From an uncultured Dehalococcoidia bacterium (GTDB taxonomy: Bacteria > Chloroflexota > Dehalococcoidia > Lucifugimonadales > JADFKI01), in NCBI GenBank assembly GCA_958295865.1, contig CATQHF010000005.1, positions 1-64,000 on the forward strand: a stretch of 64,000 nt of DNA, written 5' to 3'. Positions 33,824-41,532 of this stretch are shown piece after piece. Numbering within the stretch: the stretch's first letter is position 1; every line of letters starts with the position of its first letter. The notes under the pieces were generated by a model that saw nothing but the letters and a program-made list of their open reading frames with translations, had not been told where the DNA came from and ran no database searches. A program made the translations under genes and the position numbers.

Positions 33824-34666
33824 ATGGATATTGGTATCTCGACCTTTCCGACCGACTACTCCGTTGATATTGCCGTTGTAGCTAAGCGGGCTGAGGAGCT
33901 TGGCTTCGATTCGCTCTGGGTGCCTGAGCACCCCATACTGCCGGTCAACGCCAGCTCGCCCTGGCCCGGCTCTGCCGATGGCGTAATTCCGAGGGTGTAC
34001 GCGGACATCGTCGACCCGTTCGTCGCGCTGGCGAGGGCGTCCGCGGTAACGAGCACGATAAAGCTGGGCACCGGCATCTGCCTTGTGCCGGAGCGCAACC
34101 CGTTGCTGCTGGCGAAAGAGATAGCGACGCTGGACATGTACTCTAAGGGGCGTTTCCTGTTCGGCATAGGCGCGGGCTGGCATCGTGAGGAAACGGAGAT
34201 AATGGGCGGCGACTTCGATCACCGCTGGACGCAGACGCGCGAGGCTATCCTGGCGATGAAGGAGCTGTGGACGAAGGTGGAGAGCGAGTATCACGGCGAT
34301 TATTACGACTTTCCGCCGGTGTATTCGTTCCCGCGCCCGACGCAGCGCCCGCACCCGCCCGTGCTGCTGGGCGGCATGGCGCGCAATGTGTTCAGGCGCG
34401 TGGTTGACTACGGCGACGGCTGGATGCCTAATCGCGTTACGCCTGAGCAAGTGCGGCAGGGATGCGCCGCTATCGCGGAGCTTGCGGATGCCGCGGGCAG
34501 GGATCCGTCTTCAATCAGCGTGTCCGTGTTCGGACAGCCCGCCGACCGCGAGTTGATAGAGCAGCTGCAAGAGGCGGGCGCGGGCCGTGTTATGGTGCGT
34601 CTGGAGACTGCGCCTGAGGACGAATCGCTCGCCAATCTCGAAAGCATCGCCGCCGCGGTCTTGTAG
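33824..34666 (+). CDS. LLM-class F420-dependent oxidoreductase
   Basis: A 280-residue bacterial luciferase-like TIM-barrel protein. It begins MDIGISTFPTDYSVDIAVVA then RAEELGFDSLWVPEHPILPV; IKLGTGICLVPERNPLLLAK and GRFLFGIGAGWHREETEIMG are typical of the F420-using branch (the TIGR03619 pattern), and RPHPPVLLGGMARNVFRRVV follows. The known cofactor is F420 or FMN; the substrate is unknown. A GAGGAGG lies just before the ATG and a TATAAT at 33789-33794 may be its -10 box. Tail-to-tail with the second LLM gene, 20 bp apart. Confidence 0.87.
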   Translation: MDIGISTFPTDYSVDIAVVAKRAEELGFDSLWVPEHPILPVNASSPWPGSADGVIPRVYADIVDPFVALARASAVTSTIKLGTGICLVPERNPLLLAKEIATLDMYSKGRFLFGIGAGWHREETEIMGGDFDHRWTQTREAILAMKELWTKVESEYHGDYYDFPPVYSFPRPTQRPHPPVLLGGMARNVFRRVVDYGDGWMPNRVTPEQVRQGCAAIAELADAAGRDPSSISVSVFGQPADRELIEQLQEAGAGRVMVRLETAPEDESLANLESIAAAVL

Positions 34667-34686
34667 GGACGAGACGGCCGCCTCGG

Positions 34687-35727
34687 TCAGCGCCGTTGCA
34701 GCAGGGGCATTACCTTGTCGCCGAAGAGTTTCATGGATGCCTGCGCTCTCAGTGTGTCCATCTCGCCTGTGTTGAACTTTAGCATCAGGTTGCGGACGCC
34801 CGCGTCGTCCATTGCCGCAATCTCGTCAGCCACTTGATTGGGCGTTCCCATGATGAACGACATGGAGAGGTCTTCGGAGGCTGATGTCATGCCGCTGCCG
34901 CTATGGAGGGTGAAGCCGCCCGGATTGAACATCTCGCGCGCCGCCCTGAAGTGCTTCCGTTCGCGCGCGAAGTGGTACTCTGCGGCGTCGCGCGCCTCAG
35001 CGTAAGTGTCTGCCACGAGCACATTCCGCGACGCCCAGCAGCGGTTGAGCGTCGCTTCCGCCGTCTGCTCGTCGAAGCCGGAAGCCAGCATCGTGTCGCG
35101 GTACGCTGCCAAGCGGTTGCCGACCGTCTGCACGGGCATGATGCCCAGCATAACGGGCCTGCCAATCTTCGCCATTGCGATTGCGGAAGCCTCGCTGATG
35201 CATGCGCGCACCAGCGGCGGGTGCGGCTTCTGGTAGGGCGGCGGGCGCAGTATGGGAAACTTGACCTGCCAGTGTTCGCCCTCGTGCTTCAGCTCATTCG
35301 CAGTCCATGCCTTTACCAGCAGCTCTTCGGACTCGTCGAGGCGCTCTAAGCCGTCCTCCATGCTCAGCCCAAATCCGATGTATTCGTAGTGGTTGAACGC
35401 CGAACCGCGCCCGGTGCCCACGATTAGCCTGCCGTGGCTGAGGTTGTCCAGCAGGGCAGTCTGCACCGCGAGCCGTATCGGGTGGTGCAGCGCCATTTCC
35501 ACGACGGCAAAGCCAATCTTGATGCGCTTGGTGCGCGCCGCTATCGCCGCGCCGAACACCAGCGGGTCGGCGTATGCGACCGCGCCGTCGAAGTGGTGTT
35601 CCGCAAGCCAGACGGCATCCAAGCCGATGCGCTCTGCCAGCTCAACCTCTTGGAGCGTGCTGTCTATGACCGCGCCGTCATTGTGAGCGTGGTGGCTTAC
35701 GGGAAATAAGAATGAACCGATGTGCAT
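34687..35727 (-). CDS. LLM-class flavin-dependent oxidoreductase (luciferase-like)
   Basis: A 346-residue luciferase-like monooxygenase. Typical blocks are ELAERIGLDAVWLAEHHFDG near residue 30, RTKRIKIGFAVVEMALHHPI, GRLIVGTGRGSAFNHYEYIG and PYQKPHPPLVRACISEASAI. It belongs to the FMN/FMNH2-using alkanal-type group rather than the F420 branch, judging from AEHHF. The ATG at 35727 is chosen because GGAGG lies 6 bp upstream; the ATG at 35739 overlaps that ribosome site. The substrate is unknown. Confidence 0.86.
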   Translation of the reverse strand: MHIGSFLFPVSHHAHNDGAVIDSTLQEVELAERIGLDAVWLAEHHFDGAVAYADPLVFGAAIAARTKRIKIGFAVVEMALHHPIRLAVQTALLDNLSHGRLIVGTGRGSAFNHYEYIGFGLSMEDGLERLDESEELLVKAWTANELKHEGEHWQVKFPILRPPPYQKPHPPLVRACISEASAIAMAKIGRPVMLGIMPVQTVGNRLAAYRDTMLASGFDEQTAEATLNRCWASRNVLVADTYAEARDAAEYHFARERKHFRAAREMFNPGGFTLHSGSGMTSASEDLSMSFIMGTPNQVADEIAAMDDAGVRNLMLKFNTGEMDTLRAQASMKLFGDKVMPLLQRR

Positions 35728-35826
35728 TGATGCCTCCAAGTATCCTGATGTTCGCCCATCAAGTATATCGCACTTGTGGGCGTCATATCTTGTTGGGCGA
35801 GCGCTGTCGCCTCAATATGCCAATCG

Positions 35827-35854
35827 TTCAGAACGACATCGCGCTATGTATAAT
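35827..35854 (+). promoter_or_regulatory. possible promoter of the DsbA-like selenoprotein gene
   Basis: TATAAT at 35849-35854 with a weak -35 TTCAGA at 35827-35832 (16-bp spacer). It lies 57 bp before the start codon at 35911. Confidence 0.4.
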
Positions 35855-35910
35855 GGATACGGCTAAGAATATCTTCAATCCCTCATTGGACGGACTGAAA
35901 GGACGCATAG

Positions 35911-37170
35911 ATGAAACCCACCCTAATCGCGGGAGTTGTCGCGGCGGCAGTGGCGTTGCTTATGGTTGTGGCGGCTTGCACCACGGAGAAGGTTGTGTAT
36001 GTGCTGCCTGACGGCACAGAGGTTACGCCGACGGCAGCGCAGGCGACGCAAGCGGCAGGCGGCGGTTCGCAGGCGGCTATGTCTCAATCTGCGCCAGTGG
36101 CGTCAGTGTCCGAAAGCGCAACGCCTGCTCCGAACCAGTCAACCCAAGCATCCACGCGCACAAACGCATCTGCGGCCACCGTCAACCAGCGATGGCACGA
36201 CAAGCGCAGCGACCTTTGCTCATCGCTGGGTCTGGACGCTAACCTGTGCGAAAATATCGCGCTCAATCAGACTGAGCCTGAAGGCGAAACTCAGCCGATT
36301 GACCTGCCCGACGAGCCGGACGCAACGCCCGTGCCTATCGATGATGTCGGCGTCGCCGTTGACGAATTGCAAGACATAGTTCAGCAGCAGGGCGAGGTGA
36401 GCATTCAGGTGCTTATCTACACCGAGAGCCTGATACAGCAAGCGGCAGACGCCGTAGTGCAGGCTGAGCAGGAACTCGCCAATCAGGAAGCGACGGCGGC
36501 GTATCTCGACGCCAAGAAGCAGGAACTTCAGGAACTGCGCCAGACTTACGCTCAGCTACTTGTGCGGATCGGCTTGGCGCTGGACAGGGCGCTCGCGCTC
36601 GCGGAGCGGATAGAGCAGGAGCATCTGGCGTTCAGCATCGAGCTCCCCTCCTACGCGCACATACTAGGCGACCCCAACGCGCCTGTAACCGTCGTGGAGT
36701 TCTCCGACTTCATGTGAGTGCACTGCCGCAACTTCGCCCTCGTGACAGGGCGAGCGATAAAAGACGAATATGTCGATGTCGGCAAGGTGCGCTTCATATA
36801 TCGCCACTTCGCGTTTATCAGCAGAGAATCCGTCTGGGCGGGCGAAGCCGTCGAATGCGCCGATGAGCAAGGCCGCTTCTGGGACTACCACGACGCGCTA
36901 TTCGAGAACTGGACAGGCAATGAGGGCGGCTACAGCTACGACAACCTGCTGAAATTCGCGGGCAATCTCGGGCTGGACTCAGGGCAGTTCGCCACCTGCC
37001 TGACAGAACGCCGCTACCTCGACAGAGTGCGCGGCGACAGCGACTATGCGGAAAGCATCGGCCTAACCTCCACGCCAACCGTGTTCATCAACGGCGAGAT
37101 AGTGCGCGGCGCGGACTACGCGATATTCAAGGAAGCCATCGACGCGGCGCTGGCAGCAACCGGCGGATGA
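35911..37170 (+). CDS. lipid-anchored DsbA-like selenoprotein (UGA at 36715-36717 read as Sec)
   Basis: Read through the in-frame TGA the frame gives 419 residues with Sec at 269. Residues 1-22 are a lipoprotein signal with lipobox LLMVVAAC, so the protein sits outside the membrane. Residues 35-150 are Ala/Gln/Ser/Thr-rich, residues 150-240 a long helix or coiled coil (ELQDIVQQQGEVSIQVLIYT; QELRQTYAQLLVRIGLALDR), and residues 250-419 a DsbA/BdbD thioredoxin domain. The active site reads VVEFSDFM-U-VHCRNF, exactly where relatives have CxxC; the cis-Pro loop is LTSTPTVFINGEIV. A hairpin follows the TGA. Known: DsbA-like selenoproteins exist. Inferred: dithiol or selenol-thiol exchange on exported proteins. 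Conventional calling would split it into a 268-residue lipoprotein and a truncated thioredoxin. Confidence 0.88.
36734..36753 (+). promoter_or_regulatory. bSECIS-type hairpin for Sec insertion
   Basis: TCGCCCT (36734-36740) pairs fully with AGGGCGA (36747-36753), enclosing a CGUGAC loop (36741-36746), and a T-G wobble extends the stem by one pair. The loop begins 24 nt after the UGA at 36715-36717 and contains GU, consistent with a bacterial SECIS. Confidence 0.7.
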
Positions 37171-37247
37171 CACCCATGCACAGGACGGGAAGGGACGATG
37201 CTCTTTCCCCCGTCGGGGCTGACAAGGGTATGTATTTGACGTTTCAA

Positions 37248-37276
37248 GTCTCATTCCGAACGGAGTGAGGAATCTT
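37248..37276. repeat. dispersed CATTCCGAACGGAGTGAGG repeat
   Basis: One copy, directly after the selenoprotein gene and at the left edge of the accessory island. Others lie near 6610, 7820, 10830, 51480-51570 and 59015. Confidence 0.7.
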
Positions 37277-37307
37277 GTGTGATGCAAAGGTGTTAGCATA
37301 GACACAG

Positions 37308-37658
37308 GTGGGGGGCGGCAGGTATGTAGGCTTTGATTGTCGCTTTGACCAAGACGGTTATCGTAATGCCGAAGGAACTGGACGTGATGCTTGTGTCCGC
37401 AAATACTGGCACAAGGAACAACCACTTGAGCGCACATATACGAAGGAACGGCTTGATGCCGTTACAAGTGTCTTGGACAACTTAGAAAAGTGGTTGCAAG
37501 CCCGCGTCGACTACTGGGAGACACAAGGACGGGACGGCGAGAGAGACTTACTAAGATGCGAAATAGCCTTGCATGGCGATCCTGATCGAGGTGGCTTTAA
37601 TGGCGTCAGGGAGTGGCGGCAGGCGATTGTGGCTGAGACGACGCCGTTGCCGGATTAG
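37308..37658 (+). CDS. unknown protein; founder of the island's GRDGE-type repeated segment
   Basis: A 116-residue reading frame that I do not recognise. Residues 48-75 are helical (RLDAVTSVLDNLEKWLQARV), and the C-terminal part runs TQGRDGERDLLRCEIALHGD, PDRGGFNGVREWRQAIVAET and then TPLPD to the stop. The same C-terminal 45-residue text recurs, decayed or detached, at about 38890-39023 and 40885-41010, which shows that it was once a coding segment and has been copied around. GTG start at 37308 without a good ribosome site; the first 20 residues are doubtful. Confidence 0.5.
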   Translation: MGGGRYVGFDCRFDQDGYRNAEGTGRDACVRKYWHKEQPLERTYTKERLDAVTSVLDNLEKWLQARVDYWETQGRDGERDLLRCEIALHGDPDRGGFNGVREWRQAIVAETTPLPD

Positions 37659-37780
37659 TGGTGATGTTCCCTCAGGACTTACGCACTTGAGTATGAATCC
37701 TACCTGAGTTTGACCCGTTTCAAGTATGAAATCGCGCTCAACTGCGTAAATCCTATCCCTGTCGCCTTATCCACCGATGG

Positions 37781-38659
37781 CTACAAATCATCGTCATCTA
37801 TGCCGAAGACTTCAAGCCAGTTGCCCCTGTCTATCTCCATGCCGCTAACAGGGTCAACAGCGTAGGACATAGCTACGAACTCGCCTACATAATCCTGCGA
37901 CAAGATGATGAGAAAGTGAAATCCGTTGTAATAACTCACCTGACTCACAAGGCGATTTTCTACTTGCATCGTGAATATGGAATGCCAATCCTTAGGAGTA
38001 GGTATAATCTGCTTACCACCGAAGAACACAATTTCATAATCAGCGGAATTTGGCCTTTGCAGGTAATCAATTGCGTATTGGCAATCTTCTCTTCTGACCC
38101 CGTTGCTACACGCCAGAGCCAAAGCGGTCTTCACAATCGATTTTCTGCAATTGCGATTAAATTCGATATTGTGGGTCAATCTGGGATAACTTTTAGTTCG
38201 AGTTGCATTTGCCATTTCTTCATCCACATCAATATCGGGATATTTTCTCTTTTTCATCTTTTCCAAGATAGCCCTTGTCTCCGCTTCAGACCCTGATGTT
38301 ACTTCTATGATGCCTCTGTCTTCACCTATAGACTTTTCTACGACGTGGGGATGCTTCATTACCGGCACTAAAGGATTTTCGATAGACCGTGGATGTACTA
38401 GGTATTCCAGCCCATCATCCCCGGTCGCGTTGACTGCGGGTGTTCTTTTGCCATCTGTGCGCGACGGATTGACAAACACCGTTATGAATTCGAGAAACTT
38501 TAACAAACTGGAGTCCCATTTGGCCCCAGTTTTGTTGTTGCACCGCTTGCAGATGAAGCCGCTGACAGTCTTTCGGCCGCCTATGGCTTGTGGAATGATA
38601 TGTTCTTTTGAATTATTTTCTGGTGTAATCACTACATCACACAACCAACAACATTTCAT
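37781..38659 (-). CDS. HNH endonuclease-domain protein
   Basis: A 292-residue protein. The first 50 residues form an HNH zinc-finger nuclease of the HNH_5 type: CCWLCDVVITPENNSKEHII (CxxC, then the EH pair), PQAIGGRKTVSGFICKRCNN (CxxCN) and TGAKWD. The remaining 240 residues have no recognised domain. The DNA is visibly richer in A/T than the flanking genes, pointing to horizontal acquisition. AGAGGAGG lies 6 bp before the ATG. Such single HNH proteins occur in defence islands and mobile elements; no role can be fixed. Confidence 0.8.
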   Translation of the reverse strand: MKCCWLCDVVITPENNSKEHIIPQAIGGRKTVSGFICKRCNNKTGAKWDSSLLKFLEFITVFVNPSRTDGKRTPAVNATGDDGLEYLVHPRSIENPLVPVMKHPHVVEKSIGEDRGIIEVTSGSEAETRAILEKMKKRKYPDIDVDEEMANATRTKSYPRLTHNIEFNRNCRKSIVKTALALACSNGVRREDCQYAIDYLQRPNSADYEIVFFGGKQIIPTPKDWHSIFTMQVENRLVSQVSYYNGFHFLIILSQDYVGEFVAMSYAVDPVSGMEIDRGNWLEVFGIDDDDL

Positions 38660-38791
38660 GTCTGACCTCCTCTATGTAACATAATCTCTATATTGATAGT
38701 AATATAGTATGATCATGACCATAATAGCAAAATTAGATGGCTTACAATAGACGGGCGCGAATACAATCATCCCCTTTATCCTGTCCACTCC
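38660..38791. other. A/T-rich spacer
   Basis: Upstream region of the HNH gene, A/T-rich around 38690-38740 (probably its promoter). Together with the decayed segment after it, the gene-free stretch is 413 bp long. Confidence 0.4.
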
Positions 38792-39023
38792 CGCTTGCTG
38801 GCAGAACGGCGGATGCCGCGTTGCATCGGTGCCGTGCGCTAAGCCTGAACGCTATGGTAGCGTCTCGGCTGAAGGCGTGTCAGAGGTGCAGGGGCGTGAC
38901 GGTGAGGGACGCTTGCTGCAATGCGAAATAGCCTTGCACGGCAACTCTGATGAAGGTGGCTGGCAGGGCGTCAAGGAGTGGCGGCAGGCGATTGTGGCTG
39001 AGACCACGCCGTTGCCGGATTAA
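38792..39023 (+). pseudogene. mosaic remnant: shared 100-bp segment plus GRDGE tail
   Basis: The first part (38792-38880, GCTTGCTGGCAGAACGGCGG and GTGCGCTAAGCCTGAACGC) recurs near 43990-44080 and, more divergent, 40750-40815. A few bases of hicB 3' end (GAAGGCGTGTCAG) follow, and then a decayed copy of the tail of the gene at 37308 (GRDGEGRLLQCEIALHGNSD, EWRQAIVAETTPLPD). An open frame from 38829 exists but joins unrelated pieces, so I treat it as a remnant. Confidence 0.6.
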
Positions 39024-39072
39024 GCCATGCGAATAGACATGCGGCGGTTGCTATATTCAAGAGGAGTCCGCG

Positions 39073-39981
39073 GTGCTTGAATGGTTGATCGAACGGTTGA
39101 TTAAATTGTTGCCTGTGCTAGGGGACATTGCCAATATATTGTTGGCCGTTCTTGCCGTATTGGCCGTTACAAAATTCCTGGATTTGGCCTCATTCTTCTC
39201 AGATAGACAGAAGTACAAGAAGATGAGTGAAGAGGAGCGGGATATACTGAAAGCGATTATGAGTAATCGCATAGGAACTTTGATACGAAAAGATGGCGAC
39301 GTGTCTCAGTCCATTAGATTGATTCCAAAAGAGGAAGGGGCGGATGTTTGGAATAGCCATCTGAGTTTATCAGGACTTTGGTATGGGGCTGCGCTGGAAT
39401 CCTTGAATTATGAAGGATACATCAGAAAGGCAGATAGAGAAGACGGCAAGATATACAGCCTCACGCCATCTGGCAAGAGGTTTATAGAACGATTTGCAAG
39501 GAAGTTGCGCTCGCATCAATACCCTGGACGTGTAAGATACGCTGGACGTGTAAGAGATGATGTACATCATGCCAAGATGCAGAGATTGAACAATCAGTAC
39601 ATTCTAGGAACTGTGCATGCGGCAATAGGCACAGAACCGCTAGGAGTCGAAACAGATCCTTACGCCAATATCGTCTGCATTCCTCCTAAAAAACAGAAAG
39701 ACGGAGTTGTAGCGCATGCGTACATCATTGCCAAGGAATTGCCTGTGGTAAATGGTGATACAGTGTTCGTGAAATTCGAAGACGTTCCCTATCATATTCG
39801 CACTTACTTAACACCAAGATGGGCTGGGAACAGATTTTTGGGTGAAGAAGAAAAGCAAGTACCTACCGCAATCTTCACGGTAAAGGACATTCAACAGGCG
39901 AATGGAAACCAAATCCTTGTCCTGTCGCCCGGAAGACTAATGAGGGAAGTAACAACTGGTGACAAAAATGACAAGGCATAG
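39073..39981 (+). CDS. membrane-anchored unknown protein with winged-helix-like middle
   Basis: A 302-residue protein not assigned to a family. Residues 8-35 form one or two hydrophobic segments (LIKLLPVLGDIANILLAVLA then VLAVTKFLDLASFF), followed by a basic stretch. Residues 50-140 look like a winged-helix or MarR-like module (EERDILKAIMSNRIGTLIRK; ALESLNYEGYIRKADREDGK; IYSLTPSGKRFIERF), and the C-terminal 130 residues are beta-rich. GAGGAG lies upstream of the GTG start. A/T-rich relative to the chromosome. A membrane-tethered sensor or effector is a guess from architecture. Confidence 0.72.
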   Translation: MLEWLIERLIKLLPVLGDIANILLAVLAVLAVTKFLDLASFFSDRQKYKKMSEEERDILKAIMSNRIGTLIRKDGDVSQSIRLIPKEEGADVWNSHLSLSGLWYGAALESLNYEGYIRKADREDGKIYSLTPSGKRFIERFARKLRSHQYPGRVRYAGRVRDDVHHAKMQRLNNQYILGTVHAAIGTEPLGVETDPYANIVCIPPKKQKDGVVAHAYIIAKELPVVNGDTVFVKFEDVPYHIRTYLTPRWAGNRFLGEEEKQVPTAIFTVKDIQQANGNQILVLSPGRLMREVTTGDKNDKA

Positions 39982-40015
39982 CCGAATGGCGCGCTTGCCC
40001 GTATGCTCATTTTGG

Positions 40016-40282
40016 CTAAGCTCGGACATCGAGTTGAAGGCGTGTCAGCGGTATGGAGACCAGTTGATTGCCAACGGGCGCTTCTATGGACTGTGCCGAG
40101 CTCGGAGGCGCAAGTTCATCGCCATCTCGCTCCGTCTCGATAGCATAGTCTCGAAGCGCGTCTTTGGCATTCATAAGCGCCTCGTTCATAGTATGCCCCA
40201 TCGCGCCAACGCCGGGGATGTCCGGGAATACCACGCCATAAGCGCCTTCTTCGCCGTCTATCAGCGCGGGATATAGAATCAT
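40016..40282 (-). CDS. hicB: HicB-type antitoxin
   Basis: An 88-residue HicB. The N-terminal partial RNase H-like fold MILYPALIDGEEGAYGVVFP then DIPGVGAMGHTMNEALMNAK is the family signature, followed by DALRDYAIETERDGDELAPP. Known role: binds and silences the HicA RNase and represses the operon. The C-terminus (LVSIPLTRLQLDVRA) has no helix-turn-helix. AGGAGG precedes the ATG. It follows hicA by 9 bp in the usual toxin-first order. Confidence 0.9.
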   Translation of the reverse strand: MILYPALIDGEEGAYGVVFPDIPGVGAMGHTMNEALMNAKDALRDYAIETERDGDELAPPSSAQSIEAPVGNQLVSIPLTRLQLDVRA

Positions 40283-40291
40283 GCTATCCTC

Positions 40292-40480
40292 CTAGTCGGT
40301 CCAGCCCGCCTTGTTTGCAATGGTGCGCGCCACTCCAATGGACAATACACGGTGTCGGGGCAAAGTTATGATACCCGCGATGCGCGGATGCCTGTATATG
40401 TCGTGGCTTGAACCATGCCTATCGAGATACCAGCCATCCTGAACCAGTTGCCGCCTTACCAGCCTTGTATTTGTCTCCAT
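40292..40480 (-). CDS. hicA: HicA-type mRNA interferase toxin
   Basis: A 62-residue HicA with the double-stranded-RNA-binding-like fold: RLVRRQLVQDGWYLDRHGSS, the catalytic His in GSSHDIYRHPRIAGIITLPR (usual pattern GSHxxYxHP) and VARTIANKAGWTD at the end. Full-length for the family. Known to cleave mRNA independently of ribosomes. Complete module with hicB; a second, damaged module lies at 44044-44373. Confidence 0.9.
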   Translation of the reverse strand: METNTRLVRRQLVQDGWYLDRHGSSHDIYRHPRIAGIITLPRHRVLSIGVARTIANKAGWTD

Positions 40481-41082
40481 TGTGATTAGATATTAGCATG
40501 CGCCGCGTGTCGAGTTCTACTCTAGCATACTCGCCAGTATCATTATCGCGTCAACCCGCCCTTTGACGCTTCTTGTTGCCGTTCCCAACTGAAACACTGA
40601 CATATTCATCATCCCGCCTTGCCTCGCGCCGATGCGCGGGGTACACTTCGAGTCCAAGGTTGATGTCAAATAGAGCCTGTAATCCCATTCCCTTTCAGGC
40701 TACATTTTCACCCACGACACGAACGCAATTTGAGCGCATCACATTGCCTAGCCGGATGCCGCTTTGCGTCGGGGCCGTGCGCTAAGCCCGAATGCTGCGG
40801 TAGCGGCTTGGCTGAAAGGCGTGTCAGTGGTATGGAGGCTAGTTGATTGCCAACGGGCGTTTCTATGGACTGTAACGAGCTTGGAGGCGCAGGGGCGTGA
40901 CGGTGAGGAACACTTGCAGCAATGCAAAATAGCCTTGCACGGCAACCCTGACGAAGGTGGCTTTCAGGGCGTCAGGCGGTTGTGGCTGAGACGACGCCGT
41001 TGCCGGATTAGGGGCAACGGTGTTGTGCAACATTCCAAATCTTGCTAAAATCCGCCTGTACTTAGGAGGCGCTGGGACAGAC
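40481..41082. repeat. 602-bp gap of shared segments and remnants
   Basis: 40511-40660 matches 44378-44515 (shared TCGCGTCAACCCGCCCTTTG, GAAACACTGACATATTCATC and CTCGCGCCGATGCGCGGGG, the last a short palindrome). 40750-40885 matches the 43990-44130 segment and includes the reversed 3' end of hicB (CAGTTGATTGCCAACGGGCG in the other copies). 40885-41010 is a third decayed GRDGE tail (GRDGEEHLQQCKIALHGNPD). No intact gene. The last 70 bp carry the start signals of the next gene. Confidence 0.6.
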
Positions 41083-41532
41083 TTGATACCGCATTTCGAT
41101 GAACACGGTCTTTTGCCGCTTGGGTTGCATGACACATCTCTCCAAGAAATTCGAACTGTTTTGGGCTTCACACCCAAACGGAACGAACTAATCAACGGCT
41201 TGGAAGAGTTCCTGAACATTTGGAACGCCTCCGGATTCTTAGACTACTCCATCATCGACGGGAGTTTCGTCACATCCAAGCCTGAACCGGGGGACATCGA
41301 TTTAATACTGGTTCTGAAAGAAAATGCGACCTACAATGCCGCATTGGGAGGCTTGCTCAGATCGCACAGTTATGATGTAACTTATACCCAAGGAAGGTTC
41401 GGATGCCATGCGTTCCCTGCGGCGAATCAAGCACACTTGGCGGTCTGGATAGACTTTTTCAAACATGAAAAGACCGAGACCGAAGAAGGAAAAGAAAGAG
41501 GCTTGCTCAGACTGGGATTTTCACTATGCTGA
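41083..41532 (+). CDS. DUF6932-like nucleotidyltransferase-fold protein
   Basis: A 149-residue protein with the layout I associate with DUF6932: PHFDEHGLLPLGLHDTSLQE at the start, then FTPKRNELINGLEEFLNIWN, then the MNT-type nucleotidyltransferase signature YSIIDGSFVTSKPEPGDIDL (GSF...DID), with a possible third acid in LAVWIDFFKHEK. Minimal nucleotidyltransferases of this kind are found in toxin-antitoxin and phage-defence pairs, where they add nucleotides to a toxin or RNA. TTG at 41083 is chosen because AGGAGG is 13 bp upstream and the family begins at this point; GTG at 41020 would add 21 residues. It overlaps the next gene by 7 bp. Confidence 0.7.
   Translation: MIPHFDEHGLLPLGLHDTSLQEIRTVLGFTPKRNELINGLEEFLNIWNASGFLDYSIIDGSFVTSKPEPGDIDLILVLKENATYNAALGGLLRSHSYDVTYTQGRFGCHAFPAANQAHLAVWIDFFKHEKTETEEGKERGLLRLGFSLC

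Noticed and set aside
38829-39023. Small open frame as a real gene
   Set aside because: It fuses a non-coding shared segment with a decayed copy of the tail of the 37308 gene; treated as a remnant.
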